A DNA stretch of 64,000 nucleotides from Chryseobacterium gleum (GTDB lineage: Bacteria > Bacteroidota > Bacteroidia > Flavobacteriales > Weeksellaceae). Positions 41,954 through 51,496 of this stretch are shown here, piece after piece (the stretch's first letter is position 1; every line of letters starts with the position of its first letter). The stretch covers positions 1,736,001-1,800,000 of the forward strand of contig NZ_LR134289.1 of the NCBI RefSeq assembly GCF_900636535.1, in the 5' to 3' direction. The translations under genes were made by a program, and so were the position numbers. The notes below the pieces were generated by a model, which had not been told where the DNA came from, searched no databases, and saw only the letters and a list, made by a program, of their open reading frames with translations.

Positions 41954-42379
41954 TTATTTTTCTAAATATTCTTTTAAGCTCTGTCCCAAAATCGTATTCC
42001 AGCCTTCTGTAAAATTTTCTCTTGCAAAACCTTCTCCTAAGTCTTTAAAGTTTTCAATATCTTCATGGGTCAGCTTTACAAGTGTCTGGCCGTTATCAGG
42101 CTGCAGCTCCCATGTTACCACTGTTTTCTGCTCTGAAAAATCGGGATAAGCCCAGGAATGCTTTAATTTATGATTGGGAATCACCTCTAAAATCTCACCC
42201 TGATGATGATATTTATTGGCTCCTCCAGGCTCAAAGAAGTTGAATTTCCTACCTGCTTCCAAAACAAAATCCTGGATATCAAAATACCAGGATTTCATTT
42301 CATTTTTATCGGTTAATGCTTTCCAGACTTTTTCAACCGGAGCATTTATTGTATACTGAACTGTGATGGGTGTGCTCAT
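41954..42379 (-). CDS. SRPBCC/AHSA1 family protein
   Basis: 141 residues in the START/Bet v1-like fold: VQYTINAPVEKVWKALTDKNEMKSWYFDIQDF, then EVIPNHKLKHSWAYPDFSEQKTVVTWEL and the C-terminal GWNTILGQSLKEYLEK, typical of AHSA1-like proteins that bind hydrophobic ligands. Function unknown. First gene of the operon with GNAT and VOC genes. Confidence 0.88.
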   Translation of the reverse strand: MSTPITVQYTINAPVEKVWKALTDKNEMKSWYFDIQDFVLEAGRKFNFFEPGGANKYHHQGEILEVIPNHKLKHSWAYPDFSEQKTVVTWELQPDNGQTLVKLTHEDIENFKDLGEGFARENFTEGWNTILGQSLKEYLEK

Positions 42380-42423
42380 ATTACCAATTTAATATGTTTA
42401 AATGTACACATTTTGTAATATTC

Positions 42424-42588
42424 AACCACAAAAGTCACAAAAGTTTTTAAATAATTAAGCTGTTTTAAAGTGTAAGCTTCTACTCTTGAAAAGTCTCCTT
42501 AAGTCTTGAAAATCCAGGGATTTTCATTTTGTAACCTCTTCACCATTCGAGCTTATTCCAGTCTATATTCTTTTTGGCTTTTGTGGTT
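42424..42588. repeat. MITE-like element with AACCACAAAAG ends
   Basis: AACCACAAAAGTCA (42424-42437) and TGGCTTTTGTGGTT (42575-42588) form terminal inverted repeats of 13-14 bp around a 165-bp element. No coding frame. It fills most of the gap between the SRPBCC gene and the antiporter stop. Confidence 0.7.
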
Positions 42589-42594
42589 TATCTT

Positions 42595-44208
42595 TTACCC
42601 ATGTGAAAAGCCGGTAATCTTGGCTTCATCAAAATCCAGCTGCATTTCAATACTTCTCATCACATGATCATCAAATATCTTTTCTCTTTTCATCCGGTGC
42701 AGTTCGTTTCTCTGTGCCTGGATGATCTGCCGTAAGACATCTTTATTTTCATTGATTGCCGATACATAATCTCCCGTGGAAGCCATGCATTGGGCTTTGT
42801 CTGCCATCAGCATCATTTCATTTTCCAGCTTATGCTTCTGGTGACGTACCAGGCTGTTGGTTACCGTTAATTCAGAAAAGTCATTGTCCAGTTTGTGTAA
42901 TGCTGTTTCCTTCAGCTTACGCATAAGAATAACTTCCTGCTTTTCTTCCGGCAATTCACTTCCGGCATCCTGAATATTCAATAGCTTTAAAATCGGGCTT
43001 AGCAATAATCCCTGTCCTACGAGGGTAATCAATATAATAACGAAAGTTACAAATAGAATAATATTTCTGTGCGGGAATGCCTCTCCGTTTGGCAGAAAAG
43101 CAGGAATTGACAGAGCTGCTGCCAGTGAAACCACTCCCCTCATTGCAGCAAAACTGATAATGAACGGTTCCCGCCAATCCGGTTTAGGAACTTTTAATCT
43201 TAATTCTTTGGAGCAGATTCTTGGAAAGTACATCAGTGCATAACTGTACAGAATTCTTGTTCCGATAATTGCGCCTCCAATGACTACACTATAGAAAATA
43301 CCTTCAGAAATAGTATACTCTTTCATTCCTTCCACTACAATAGGAAGCTCAAGGCCAATCAAAATAAAGATAATTGTATTCATCAGAAATATCAATACAC
43401 TCCATACGTTACCAGACTGAATCCTTGAGGTATGGCTTAAATAACAGTGCGAGTTATAAGACATCAGTAATCCTCCTGCAACTACAGAAAGCACTCCTGA
43501 AAAATGGAAATGCTCTGCTCCCACATACATAATATAAGGTACAATAAGGGTAATAATGGTATCAATATTGGAATTGGTTGGGATAACTTTTAGTAATGCC
43601 CCAAACAGGAAACCTACCGCCACTCCCACTGCAATTCCTCCGATCGCCATCGTAAAGAAATCCTGAACAGCATCTCTCCAGATAAACTGTCCGGAAATAA
43701 CGGCTGCCAAAGCAAATTTAAAAACAATTAAACTGGATGCATCATTGATAAGACTCTCTCCTTCCAGAATATTGGTGATTTTCTTTGGAATCTTCATATG
43801 CTTAAGAACCGAAGTTGCGGCAACAGCATCCGGCGGTGAATTCACTCCTCCCAGAAGGAATCCCATGGCTACGGTAAGCCCCGGAATGATGGAAGACGAA
43901 AGATAAGCGACCACTATTGAGGTTAAAAATACCAATCCGAAAGCCATCGAAAATATCTGTTTTCTCCATTTATGAAAATCCTGCCATGAGGTAAACCAGG
44001 CTGCTTCAAACAAAATAGGCGGCAGGAAGATCAGGAAAACAAGATCAGGTTCTATTTCAATACGCGGCATTCCCGGCACAAAGCTTATCAGCAATCCTGC
44101 AATGACAAGAAAAATAGGGTAAGCGACTTTTAATTTCTGGCCGATCATTACCAATATCATCACAGACAGCAGTACTGCAATGGATATTATAACATAGCTG
44201 TGAATCAT
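42595..44208 (-). CDS. Na+/H+ antiporter, CPA1 family
   Basis: 537 residues with about 12 membrane helices and a 130-residue cytosolic tail rich in Glu/Lys (LMRKLKETALHKLDNDFSEL...). The transport core has GGVNSPPDAVAATSVL and EGESLINDASSLIVFK, the discontinuous-helix and ND motif of CPA1 exchangers. It would exchange H+ for Na+ or K+ at the inner membrane for pH and salt homeostasis. The bestrophin-like gene is 121 nt upstream on the same strand. Confidence 0.92.
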   Translation of the reverse strand: MIHSYVIISIAVLLSVMILVMIGQKLKVAYPIFLVIAGLLISFVPGMPRIEIEPDLVFLIFLPPILFEAAWFTSWQDFHKWRKQIFSMAFGLVFLTSIVVAYLSSSIIPGLTVAMGFLLGGVNSPPDAVAATSVLKHMKIPKKITNILEGESLINDASSLIVFKFALAAVISGQFIWRDAVQDFFTMAIGGIAVGVAVGFLFGALLKVIPTNSNIDTIITLIVPYIMYVGAEHFHFSGVLSVVAGGLLMSYNSHCYLSHTSRIQSGNVWSVLIFLMNTIIFILIGLELPIVVEGMKEYTISEGIFYSVVIGGAIIGTRILYSYALMYFPRICSKELRLKVPKPDWREPFIISFAAMRGVVSLAAALSIPAFLPNGEAFPHRNIILFVTFVIILITLVGQGLLLSPILKLLNIQDAGSELPEEKQEVILMRKLKETALHKLDNDFSELTVTNSLVRHQKHKLENEMMLMADKAQCMASTGDYVSAINENKDVLRQIIQAQRNELHRMKREKIFDDHVMRSIEMQLDFDEAKITGFSHG

Positions 44209-44329
44209 TTTAAGTTAGTTTTTTTAAGTGTTATTTTTTATTTTGGGATATCTATCAATATTTATTATCCGAATCTTATAGGTTTAATTTAATCCGAAGT
44301 TTAGACTTTTTCTTAACAACCGAAAAAAA

Positions 44330-45334
44330 TTAAAGCACAATATTATTCTTTGGTGTGATGGCTGCCGGAAGATCAGATTCATCCAGCATATCCCGCATAT
44401 CGATTTCGATGGTACGGCTGATCTGAGTGATAGGAACATCATTGGGACTTCCTTCAAAGGGATTAACTGACGCTTCTCCCACACTGTCCAGGGTATGAAA
44501 ACACCATGTCACGAGCAAAGAGAACGGAATATTAAACCATAACGTCCATCCTTCTACCATAGTTCCGTCACCCAGTTTATCAAATTCTTTTAGTAAACCG
44601 AAAGGCACAAAAACAATGAATAAAAGCAAAAGATAAGTGGTGATGGAAGAGAAATTTCTGGGATATGGAAAGTTCTTTATTCTTTCAGCTTTTCCCTGAT
44701 TATCGGTAAATTTTACCAGTTGCTGATTAATCTGAGTCCATTGAAAATCATTGATTTCCCCTTTTTCATAAGCTTCTGACAAAGCTTTGCTCTGGCTGGC
44801 CACCAATTGTGTAGCCCTGTTCTTTTTGCTTAAAATATACTGAAGTTCAGGCTCAGAAAGGTATTTTTTCAGTTCCTCATCCAGCCTGGAGAGTCTTTCC
44901 GGAATATCATACTTTTTAGCATATTCATCAAACTGATCTGTACCCATATTTTCCCATGCTCTGGATTCACGAAGCTGGAATCGCAATGCGGTAAGCCATG
45001 CATAATGACGAAGAAACATTTCTTTGACCTTGCCCGGATCTTTAGAAAGCAGCGCATCTCTCAGGATATACCCAAAGCTACGGCTGTCATTAATAATGGC
45101 TCCGTAAATTTGTCTAGCTTCCCAGAGCCTGCTGTAGCTGGCATTGTTTTTAAATCCAACGATAAAGGCAACCGCTGTTCCCATAATGGCAATCGGCTGC
45201 CATGGAACGGAGAGAAACGTCCAACCCAAAAAGTACAGAACTGTAGGGATTGCAGATAATATAATCAGAGCGTAAATACTCCGTCTGGTCCAGATAATGA
45301 ACTCCCGGGCTCCAAATCTTTTTCCTGAATGCAT
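44330..45334 (-). CDS. Bestrophin family ion channel
   Basis: 334 residues. Conserved Bestrophin/UPF0187 segment VPWQPIAIMGTAVAFIVGFKNNASYSRLWEARQIYGAIINDSR and later FVPFGLLKEFD; four main membrane helices. Bacterial bestrophins form pentameric ion channels; ion selectivity cannot be deduced from sequence. Upstream of the antiporter on the same strand, so ion transport genes are grouped here. Confidence 0.9.
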   Translation of the reverse strand: MHSGKRFGAREFIIWTRRSIYALIILSAIPTVLYFLGWTFLSVPWQPIAIMGTAVAFIVGFKNNASYSRLWEARQIYGAIINDSRSFGYILRDALLSKDPGKVKEMFLRHYAWLTALRFQLRESRAWENMGTDQFDEYAKKYDIPERLSRLDEELKKYLSEPELQYILSKKNRATQLVASQSKALSEAYEKGEINDFQWTQINQQLVKFTDNQGKAERIKNFPYPRNFSSITTYLLLLFIVFVPFGLLKEFDKLGDGTMVEGWTLWFNIPFSLLVTWCFHTLDSVGEASVNPFEGSPNDVPITQISRTIEIDMRDMLDESDLPAAITPKNNIVL

Positions 45335-45406
45335 AAGTGTTTATTTTTTGTGTTTAATTTTTATTTCAAATTAAGGTTTTCATCAGGGCATTCAGCAGTT
45401 GCTTCA

Positions 45407-46084
45407 TTAGTTTTTAGTAAACGGAATATTGTTATAAAAACCAATCTGAATCTGTCCCCGGTTTCTGTTCTCCTGAATCTGATTCATATACCCTGCTTCA
45501 ATCCTCATATTTTTGTTGATGACATATCCTAACGCTCCATACACTCTGTTTCTGTCGAAAACGGGATTATCGAAATGCAGGAAAATCTCGTTATATACCG
45601 ATGCATATAGTGTTTTTGGCAGCATTTCCTTTTGAGTAATCGGGATATTCAATCCAATCATATAGCGGAATCTCATTCTGAAATCATCCTCAAGAAAACG
45701 TTCTTCCAAACGGTAGCGGTGCTGAAGATTGAAACGCCCGAATTTTTGCTTGGTAATATACTGCTGGAAAATCCTGTGTTCAATATTCTCCTTTTTCTCG
45801 CCGTTTACATAGGGCTGGCTGAGAATGAAACCATATCCCAATAAAACATTATTGTTATTTTCTGTAAGGTCATACCCGACTCCTGTACGGATAAGTAATT
45901 GTTCTAGGTCTCCAGCAGCATCGAAATTACGGTACTGAATTTCATTATGCCAGTTCAGCTTTTTGCTGATCTTATTATTTCCGAAATACATATACCATGC
46001 TCCCAGATCACTCTTTTGAGCACATACCCATATGGACCCCAAACTTAATACTGTGAATGCCAACTTCGTAAAAACCTTTCTCAT
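45407..46084 (-). CDS. DUF2490 domain outer-membrane beta-barrel-like protein
   Basis: About 225 residues. Signal peptide MRKVFTKLAFTVLSLGSIWVCAQ; I chose the ATG at 46082-46084, since a TTG at 46091-46093 adds just MTN. The mature protein has alternating strands (WYMYFGNNKISKKLNWHNEIQYRNFD, LIRTGVGYDL, RFRYMIGLNIPI, VYGALGYVINKNMRIEAGYMNQIQ) matching DUF2490, a barrel-forming family of unknown role. It lies upstream of the bestrophin gene on the same strand. Confidence 0.85.
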   Translation of the reverse strand: MRKVFTKLAFTVLSLGSIWVCAQKSDLGAWYMYFGNNKISKKLNWHNEIQYRNFDAAGDLEQLLIRTGVGYDLTENNNNVLLGYGFILSQPYVNGEKKENIEHRIFQQYITKQKFGRFNLQHRYRLEERFLEDDFRMRFRYMIGLNIPITQKEMLPKTLYASVYNEIFLHFDNPVFDRNRVYGALGYVINKNMRIEAGYMNQIQENRNRGQIQIGFYNNIPFTKN

Positions 46085-46388
46085 ATTTGTCAATTACTAT
46101 TATCTATCGTTTTTAACAAAATTAATATTTTAAATCAATAATAACAAACAATATTTAATAGCACGACAGAAAGGGACTTTCTTTTGTATTTGATTTTATA
46201 TAAAAAGCAGATCGGATTTCTGCCAGATTATCAGATTGACTATGAGAATGTTCTTAATATGGGATTTCATCCTTTTGCATTTTTCGGACTGTTGTAATAT
46301 ATGTTTCCAGATTAGAAAAACATAAAACTGAATGAATCGAAAAATATAAAAGGATGTTGATTCTTTAGCGAAATGATTCTATGAATGC

Positions 46389-47078
46389 TTATTCGAAACG
46401 GTCTTTTAAGTAGTTCATATCTGCAATTTTACTTTCAATGGCATATACCACCAATCCTGCAGTATTTTTGGCCCCGGTTTTCAGTAAAAGGCTGTTGCGG
46501 TGTCCTTCAACGGTTCTGGAACTTATAAAAAGCAGGTCTGCAATTTCTGCAGTGTTGTATTGTTTACAGATTAACTCCAATACTTCTTTTTCTCTTTTGG
46601 AAATATGATTGGCATCAAAGATACTGGAAACCTTCTTTTTTGGCTCTGTAAGGTTTTGATGTAATGCTTCCATTACTTCATTATTATAAAAGAAACCCTT
46701 GCTATAAACCTCCCGGATTGCAGTAAGCAACTCAGCGGGACTTGAGTTTTTTTTAAGAAAGGAACAGGCTCCTGACTGTATCATATTGACAATAAAGGCT
46801 TTTGTATTATAGCTGGTTAATGCAATGATTTTGATCTGGGGATATTTGACATGAATTTGTTTAGTGGCCTCTACCCCGTTTATTTCCGGCATGTTGAGAT
46901 CCATAAGAATGATATCCGGCAGTTCCTGAAGCGTCATAAGCTCATCGAGCAGTTCTTTCCCGTTACTGAATTCGTTTACCAGTTCAATATCTTTTTCTCT
47001 TTGTATTAACAATGAAATCCCCTGACGAAACAGTGCTTCATCGTCTACAATTGCTACACGAATGATATCTTTTTCCAT
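46389..47078 (-). CDS. LuxR/NarL-type response regulator
   Basis: 229 residues. Receiver domain with IVDDEALFR and phospho-acceptor Asp60 in IILMDLNMPE, Lys in FLKKNSS, and C-terminal LuxR helix-turn-helix (about 160-215; HISKREKEVLELICKQYNTAEIADLLFISSRTVEGHRNSLLLKTG). It is the last gene of a four-gene cluster, 11 nt after the kinase stop. It likely regulates genes unlinked to this cluster, or its own operon. Confidence 0.94.
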   Translation of the reverse strand: MEKDIIRVAIVDDEALFRQGISLLIQREKDIELVNEFSNGKELLDELMTLQELPDIILMDLNMPEINGVEATKQIHVKYPQIKIIALTSYNTKAFIVNMIQSGACSFLKKNSSPAELLTAIREVYSKGFFYNNEVMEALHQNLTEPKKKVSSIFDANHISKREKEVLELICKQYNTAEIADLLFISSRTVEGHRNSLLLKTGAKNTAGLVVYAIESKIADMNYLKDRFE

Positions 47079-47089
47079 CTCATCAATAT

Positions 47090-47866
47090 TTAAAATGTAA
47101 ATTCTACAGTGATTCCTTTATTGTTTTCACTTTCAATTTTCAGTGTTCCATTGATCAGTTCTACCCGGCTTCTTATATTTCGCAAGCCGAGTCCTCCTTT
47201 CAAGGTATTTTCATCAAGATTAAATCCTTTGCCATCATCTTTATAAATACAGGTATTTTTTCCATCTTTTCCCAAAAATTCTATATCAATATGAGTACTT
47301 TCGCCATGTTTGATGGAATTATTGATAAGTTCCTGAAGTATTCTAAAGATATGTAAATTTTTTTCATCTTCTGCTTTTGCAAAGTATAAACTGCTCGAGT
47401 AGGTAACCTGCAGGTTTTTGGACAGGTTAATTTCTGAACACAATGCATCTATGGCAGCATGCAGTCCAAATTTTTCTAAAATAGGAGGCAGCAGATCATG
47501 AGAAATCTGCCTTGCACTTTCGGCAGTCTTGTTGACCAGATGTATGATTTTATTTTTCAGGTCATTGTACTCTTCCCTGGGCAGATTATCAAAATCCAAA
47601 AGATGGATATTTAAAGAAACCACACTCAGTTTTGAACTGATGTCATCATGCAGATCCTGAGCAATTCTCAGTCTTTCTTTTTCCTGTGCACTTATAATAG
47701 CATGGGTAAGATCTTTCTCATACCTGAGTTCCAGTTCTTTTTTCTGAATAAGATTTCTGGTTATTTTCTTGTTTGAAAAATAATAAAATATGATCAGCGT
47801 AACGGCCAGTAAAGTAAATGCCAGAAAGGTATAAACGATAGTGGAAATAATTGTATTTTCATTCAT
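47090..47866 (-). CDS. Sensor histidine kinase (HisKA_3, NarX-like)
   Basis: 258 residues with one N-terminal membrane helix (about 8-30) and no large sensor domain. Phospho-acceptor His73 in RIAQDLHDDISS; HATPase motifs LQELINNSIKHG and DDGKGFNLDENTLKGGLGLRNIRSR. It autophosphorylates and signals to the adjacent regulator. Because the kinase has almost no sensor, input may come through the adjacent seven-helix-like membrane protein. Starts 21 nt after that gene. Confidence 0.94.
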   Translation of the reverse strand: MNENTIISTIVYTFLAFTLLAVTLIIFYYFSNKKITRNLIQKKELELRYEKDLTHAIISAQEKERLRIAQDLHDDISSKLSVVSLNIHLLDFDNLPREEYNDLKNKIIHLVNKTAESARQISHDLLPPILEKFGLHAAIDALCSEINLSKNLQVTYSSSLYFAKAEDEKNLHIFRILQELINNSIKHGESTHIDIEFLGKDGKNTCIYKDDGKGFNLDENTLKGGLGLRNIRSRVELINGTLKIESENNKGITVEFTF

Positions 47867-47887
47867 TTTGTAAAATCATAACAGTAA

Positions 47888-48520
47888 TTACACATTTTTT
47901 CTACGGGAAGAAAGATATTCAGCCAGAATAAAAATCTGGTACACAATAAACATAACAACATTGAAAACCCATATCTCTTTATGCAGCTTCCTGTTCATCA
48001 CCGTATACAGATTTCCGGACAAAAATATAACTGTACTGCTTATGAGATACAGCAAAAGTCCCAGACTTATATAATTGTATTTCTTCTGAGTATCCAATAT
48101 ATTATATAAATGAAATAATGCCAGAATTATAATAGAATAAGACGTGACAAAAATTTCAAACAGATTAAAAACATAATATTTTTCCGGATCTATCATATAC
48201 TGTATGATGAGAATGACAGGGATAGTAACTAAAAGAATACGTGCTGTTTTTTTCTGATACTTCTCCGTTAAAATTTCATGAAAAAACAATCCCAGCAGCA
48301 AAAACTGACCTATCAGATAATAATGTGAGAAAAACAGATTATTAATCTTTTGGGAATTCAGTACATAGAATACGATTTCACAAATTAATATCCACGTCAG
48401 GTAACCGATGAAAAATGTATAGGCTTTTCCGGAACCGTAAAAGCCTATACCGTATACTGCCAGATTAATCAGCAGAATGCCTTTTCCAATTAATGACAAT
48501 ATTTCAATCCAATGATCCAA
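47888..48520 (-). CDS. Membrane protein upstream of the two-component system
   Basis: 210 residues with about six or seven hydrophobic helices. Its start seems to be TTG at 48518-48520: an in-frame TGA lies just upstream and no ATG occurs in the first 100 codons. Begins 17 nt after the stop of the small 108-residue protein and leads into the kinase. No family recognised; a sensor or transporter-like input role is inferred from position only. Confidence 0.75.
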   Translation of the reverse strand: MDHWIEILSLIGKGILLINLAVYGIGFYGSGKAYTFFIGYLTWILICEIVFYVLNSQKINNLFFSHYYLIGQFLLLGLFFHEILTEKYQKKTARILLVTIPVILIIQYMIDPEKYYVFNLFEIFVTSYSIIILALFHLYNILDTQKKYNYISLGLLLYLISSTVIFLSGNLYTVMNRKLHKEIWVFNVVMFIVYQIFILAEYLSSRRKNV

Positions 48521-48537
48521 GATCTCCGGTTTTCAGG

Positions 48538-48864
48538 TTACAGATTCCACCATTTCTCAGCAGAACATACGCTTGGACAGGGTGTGGTCATGTCATATAC
48601 ATAAAATCCGTCTTCATAATTGACAATATCATTCCCATAAGCATCCACTCCTACCATTAAAAATTTAAACTCTCCCTGATCTGTGATCGCATTATATCCG
48701 CGATATTGTTCAAAGCCTTTATCCTTGTTGAAAATATCATTTACATCTTGTACAGGAATAATATGTGCTCTTATTGACATCCCGTCAATATCATTTCTAT
48801 TCTGCCAGTTGCTGATCCATGTTTTAGCATCATCCAATGATACTGCATGCTTAGGTAATTCCAT
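48538..48864 (-). CDS. Small conserved protein at the head of the two-component cluster
   Basis: 108 residues, no signal peptide. MELPKHAVSLDDAKTWISNWQNRNDIDGMSIRAHIIPVQDVNDIF, then GEFKFLMVGVDAYGNDIVNYEDGFYVYDMTTPCPSVC near the C-terminus, where two Cys are spaced four apart. No known domain recognised. First in the cluster, so it may be a ligand-responsive or regulatory partner of the membrane protein and kinase; this is inference. Confidence 0.7.
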   Translation of the reverse strand: MELPKHAVSLDDAKTWISNWQNRNDIDGMSIRAHIIPVQDVNDIFNKDKGFEQYRGYNAITDQGEFKFLMVGVDAYGNDIVNYEDGFYVYDMTTPCPSVCSAEKWWNL

Positions 48865-49129
48865 AGTTGTTCTTGTTTTAAATTATATAATAGGTTTAAA
48901 ATAAAGTTTCTGCAATTGCACACTACAAGTTATGAAAAAACTAACCATACTGTGAAATAAATTCATTTTCATTAACATAATATTCATTTTTCAAAATTAT
49001 AACTATAGCAATAAACAACATTGCGTATTTCTACGTGTTTTTAAATCCGGCATTTAATACGCTGTAACCGCTTTATGTTTCATCGTTACTTTGTGGTATC
49101 ACTTTCTCTAACTACTAAAAATCTGTATC

Positions 49130-49975
49130 ATGAAAAAAATTATCTCTTTTGTCATTTTTGTTTTCTTAAGCGCGATTGCATTGATCAATGCACAGACAAC
49201 AACTGTAACTTTTGAAGATGCTTCTGGCGGCAGTACCAGTTTTATCAGTAATGGGTATACTTTTAATATTGTTTCACAGGCCGGAACTTTCAGAATTCAG
49301 GGCAATTATCCAAACACCGGCTGGAACGGAACCGTGAATGATAATGTCTACATTGACAATACCGGAACAACGAATATTATTTCTCCTTCATTCAGTCTTA
49401 AGAGCAGTTCTTCATTTACAGTCTCAAAATTTTGGGTATTTTTAAGCAATATAGCTTTAAACCAGTCTACCTCATCAGGAACGCTTATTATCACAGGGAA
49501 ATTAGGAGGAATTCCAAAATTTACCACCACCAAAACATCCGGCTTTAATACAACATTTAATGCAACTACAGGAACGACAGGTATCAGCAATGGGTTTACC
49601 CTAATTGACCTTGCCACTCTGAATAATCAGAATAACAGCAATACTGTAATTGATGAGATCCAGCTGCAATCCACCGGATCCTATGTCTATATGTGCCTTG
49701 ATGCATTTACATGGACAAAAATTTCAACTTTGGGAACCTCAGAAAGCACCATGAAAGAAAAAGAGAATATTTATCCTAATCCAACTACCGGCATCTTCCA
49801 TATTGATCATCTGAAAAAAAATGATACAATCTCTTTATATGACCAGTCCGGAAAGCTCATAAAATCTGCGGAAGTGACAAATGATGAAAATACGTTTGAC
49901 ATTACCGAGCTGCCTGAAGGAATCTATCTCATCAAAACAGAAACAGCAAGCTATAAAATCATCAAGAAGAACTAA
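49130..49975 (+). CDS. T9SS-secreted protein with C-terminal sorting domain
   Basis: 281 residues. Signal peptide MKKIISFVIFVFLSAIALINAQ, a beta-sandwich of about 180 residues (TTVTFEDASGGSTSFISNGYTF ... SYVYMCLDAFTWTKI), and a type A C-terminal sorting domain, IYPNPTTGIFHIDHL ... GKLIKSAEV ... LPEGIYLIKTETASYKIIKK. The signal is read by the type IX secretion system, which exports and anchors cargo at the surface. The passenger domain's role is unknown. Flanked by a clear terminator and by the two-component cluster in the opposite direction. Confidence 0.9.
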   Translation: MKKIISFVIFVFLSAIALINAQTTTVTFEDASGGSTSFISNGYTFNIVSQAGTFRIQGNYPNTGWNGTVNDNVYIDNTGTTNIISPSFSLKSSSSFTVSKFWVFLSNIALNQSTSSGTLIITGKLGGIPKFTTTKTSGFNTTFNATTGTTGISNGFTLIDLATLNNQNNSNTVIDEIQLQSTGSYVYMCLDAFTWTKISTLGTSESTMKEKENIYPNPTTGIFHIDHLKKNDTISLYDQSGKLIKSAEVTNDENTFDITELPEGIYLIKTETASYKIIKKN

Positions 49976-50007
49976 AAACTATTTCCTGCAAATAGCTTAC
50001 AGTAAAT

Positions 50008-50040
50008 AAAAAAACCGACAAATAGCTGTCGGTTTTTTTT
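50008..50040. terminator. Bidirectional terminator between convergent genes
   Basis: AACCGACA-AATAGC-TGTCGGTT with long A- and T-runs on either side; serves the T9SS cargo (plus) and the VOC gene (minus). Confidence 0.9.
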
Positions 50041-50064
50041 ATTATTTTGAAATGAAATATGAAT

Positions 50065-50514
50065 TTACGGATGCTGCTGCATTTTTGCAGGATCATCATA
50101 GTTTACCATCCAGTTGATTCCGAATTTATCAGTAAACATTCCGAAATAAGCTCCCCAGAATGTATCTGCCATAGGCATTGTCACCTGCCCTCCTGCAGAA
50201 AGACCACCGAATAATTTATCTGCTTCTTCTTTAGATTCAGCATTCACAGAAATAGAGAAGTTATTTCCTGCCTTAAAGTTGGAAGACCACTCTCCTCCTG
50301 TATCACTTCCCATCAAAATTGTTTCTTTAGAGATCGGAAGTGCAACATGCATGATCTTGTTTTTGTCTTCTTCAGGAGTTTCTTTTCCTTCCATTGGAGG
50401 CATTTCTCCAAAAGTTCCAATGTAAGGATATTCTCCTCCGAACACTGATTTGTAGAAATCAAATGCTTCTCTGCAATTACCGTTGAATGTTAAATAAACG
50501 TTTACTGTTGCCAT
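50065..50514 (-). CDS. VOC family protein (PhnB-like)
   Basis: 149 residues: YLTFNGNCREAFDFYKSVFGGEYPYIG, then HVALPISKETILMGSDTG, and ADTFWGAYFGMFTDKFGINWMVN near the end, the PhnB-like arrangement. These small VOC proteins are often annotated as glyoxalase-like; substrate unknown. Last gene of a possible operon including the other VOC gene (57-nt gap), the small secreted protein and the DUF1569 gene. Confidence 0.88.
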   Translation of the reverse strand: MATVNVYLTFNGNCREAFDFYKSVFGGEYPYIGTFGEMPPMEGKETPEEDKNKIMHVALPISKETILMGSDTGGEWSSNFKAGNNFSISVNAESKEEADKLFGGLSAGGQVTMPMADTFWGAYFGMFTDKFGINWMVNYDDPAKMQQHP

Positions 50515-50571
50515 GATTGTTTTTTTATAAGTTAAGTTTGTTTTAAGTCATCTTTATATAATGATCCTGAT

Positions 50572-50943
50572 CTATCTGTGCTGATCTATAAGAATCATAT
50601 TACCGTCAGGATCTTTCAGGTAGATATGTTCAGGCCCTGAAGTTGTTTCATCAGCTTCCCTTCCGATTTCCACTCCGCTTTCTTTTAGTCTTCTCTGAAT
50701 TTCACGCACATCATCAAAAGACTCAAGATTTTGTGCATTTTCATCCCATCCCGGGTTGAAAGTAAGCATATTTCCGTCGAACATTGCCTGAAAAAGCCCG
50801 ATCAGTGTAGATCCGTTTTTCATGATCAGGTAATTTTGTTCTTCAGTTCCTGCCATTGTTGTAAAACCCAGCTTCTCATAAAAATCTTTGGATTTCTGAA
50901 GATCTTTTACGCTTAAGCTGATTGAAAATGCGCCTAGTTTCAT
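50572..50943 (-). CDS. VOC family protein
   Basis: 123 residues: MKLGAFSISLSVKDLQKSKDFYEKLGFTTMAG, then MKNGSTLIGLFQAMFDGNMLTFNPGW and EHIYLKDPDGNMILIDQ. The D-P-D-G-N metal-site segment is intact. Substrate unknown. Located 57 nt upstream of the PhnB-like gene on the same strand. Confidence 0.88.
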   Translation of the reverse strand: MKLGAFSISLSVKDLQKSKDFYEKLGFTTMAGTEEQNYLIMKNGSTLIGLFQAMFDGNMLTFNPGWDENAQNLESFDDVREIQRRLKESGVEIGREADETTSGPEHIYLKDPDGNMILIDQHR

Positions 50944-51013
50944 AGTATTAATGAGTTTTAGATAAGACCCGAGGTCTGAGATATTTTTAAGTCCGATATA
51001 AAATTATGAGGTG

Positions 51014-51484
51014 TTACTGATTTTTCAGATGGGTCTTGAATTCAAGGGTTCCGTCATAACTTTTCCAGTCTCCTGTAAGCTCGATGTACTGCCCTTCAAT
51101 TTTCTCTGTTTTCTTGTTCCATTTAAAATTATAGGTAAATTTTCCTTTGAAAAGTCCGGAATGTTTTCCTTTATTCTCTTCTGCCAGTTCATATTCGCCA
51201 TATACAGTTCCCTGTTTTCTGGAATCTTTATACTTTAAAATGGTAATTTTACCTTCGAATTTTGAATAATTGGTATCTACAAGAGAGTATCCTGAAACGA
51301 AATATTCCTGATCATTTTTTTTATTCTGTTCAGAGATATTGATCTTTAGTTTCAGTTCCTGCCCCTTGTTTCCGATAGTTCCTATATAAGGTTTACTGTT
51401 ATTCAGCCATGTATTGGAAATATCCGGCATCTGGCCCAATACAAAATTGGCAGCCAGAACAAAAAGTAATAAAAGTTTTTTCAT
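51014..51484 (-). CDS. Small secreted protein of unknown function
   Basis: 156 residues, signal peptide MKKLLLLFVLAANFVLGQ. The mature protein is beta-rich with repeated charged strands such as GYSLVDTNYSKFEGKITI and FKGKFTYNFKWNKKTEKIEGQYIELTGDW, suggesting a calycin- or lipocalin-like barrel; no family is certain. It starts 13 nt after the DUF1569 gene stop and precedes the VOC genes on the same strand, so an operon is likely. Confidence 0.7.
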   Translation of the reverse strand: MKKLLLLFVLAANFVLGQMPDISNTWLNNSKPYIGTIGNKGQELKLKINISEQNKKNDQEYFVSGYSLVDTNYSKFEGKITILKYKDSRKQGTVYGEYELAEENKGKHSGLFKGKFTYNFKWNKKTEKIEGQYIELTGDWKSYDGTLEFKTHLKNQ

Positions 51485-51496
51485 GTAAGGTTGTGT

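Noticed and set aside
46140..46297. Plus-strand frame with KQIGFLPDYQIDYENVLNMGFHP-like text in the gap before the response regulator
   Set aside because: Lacks an ATG near its start and any terminator or promoter; probably chance.
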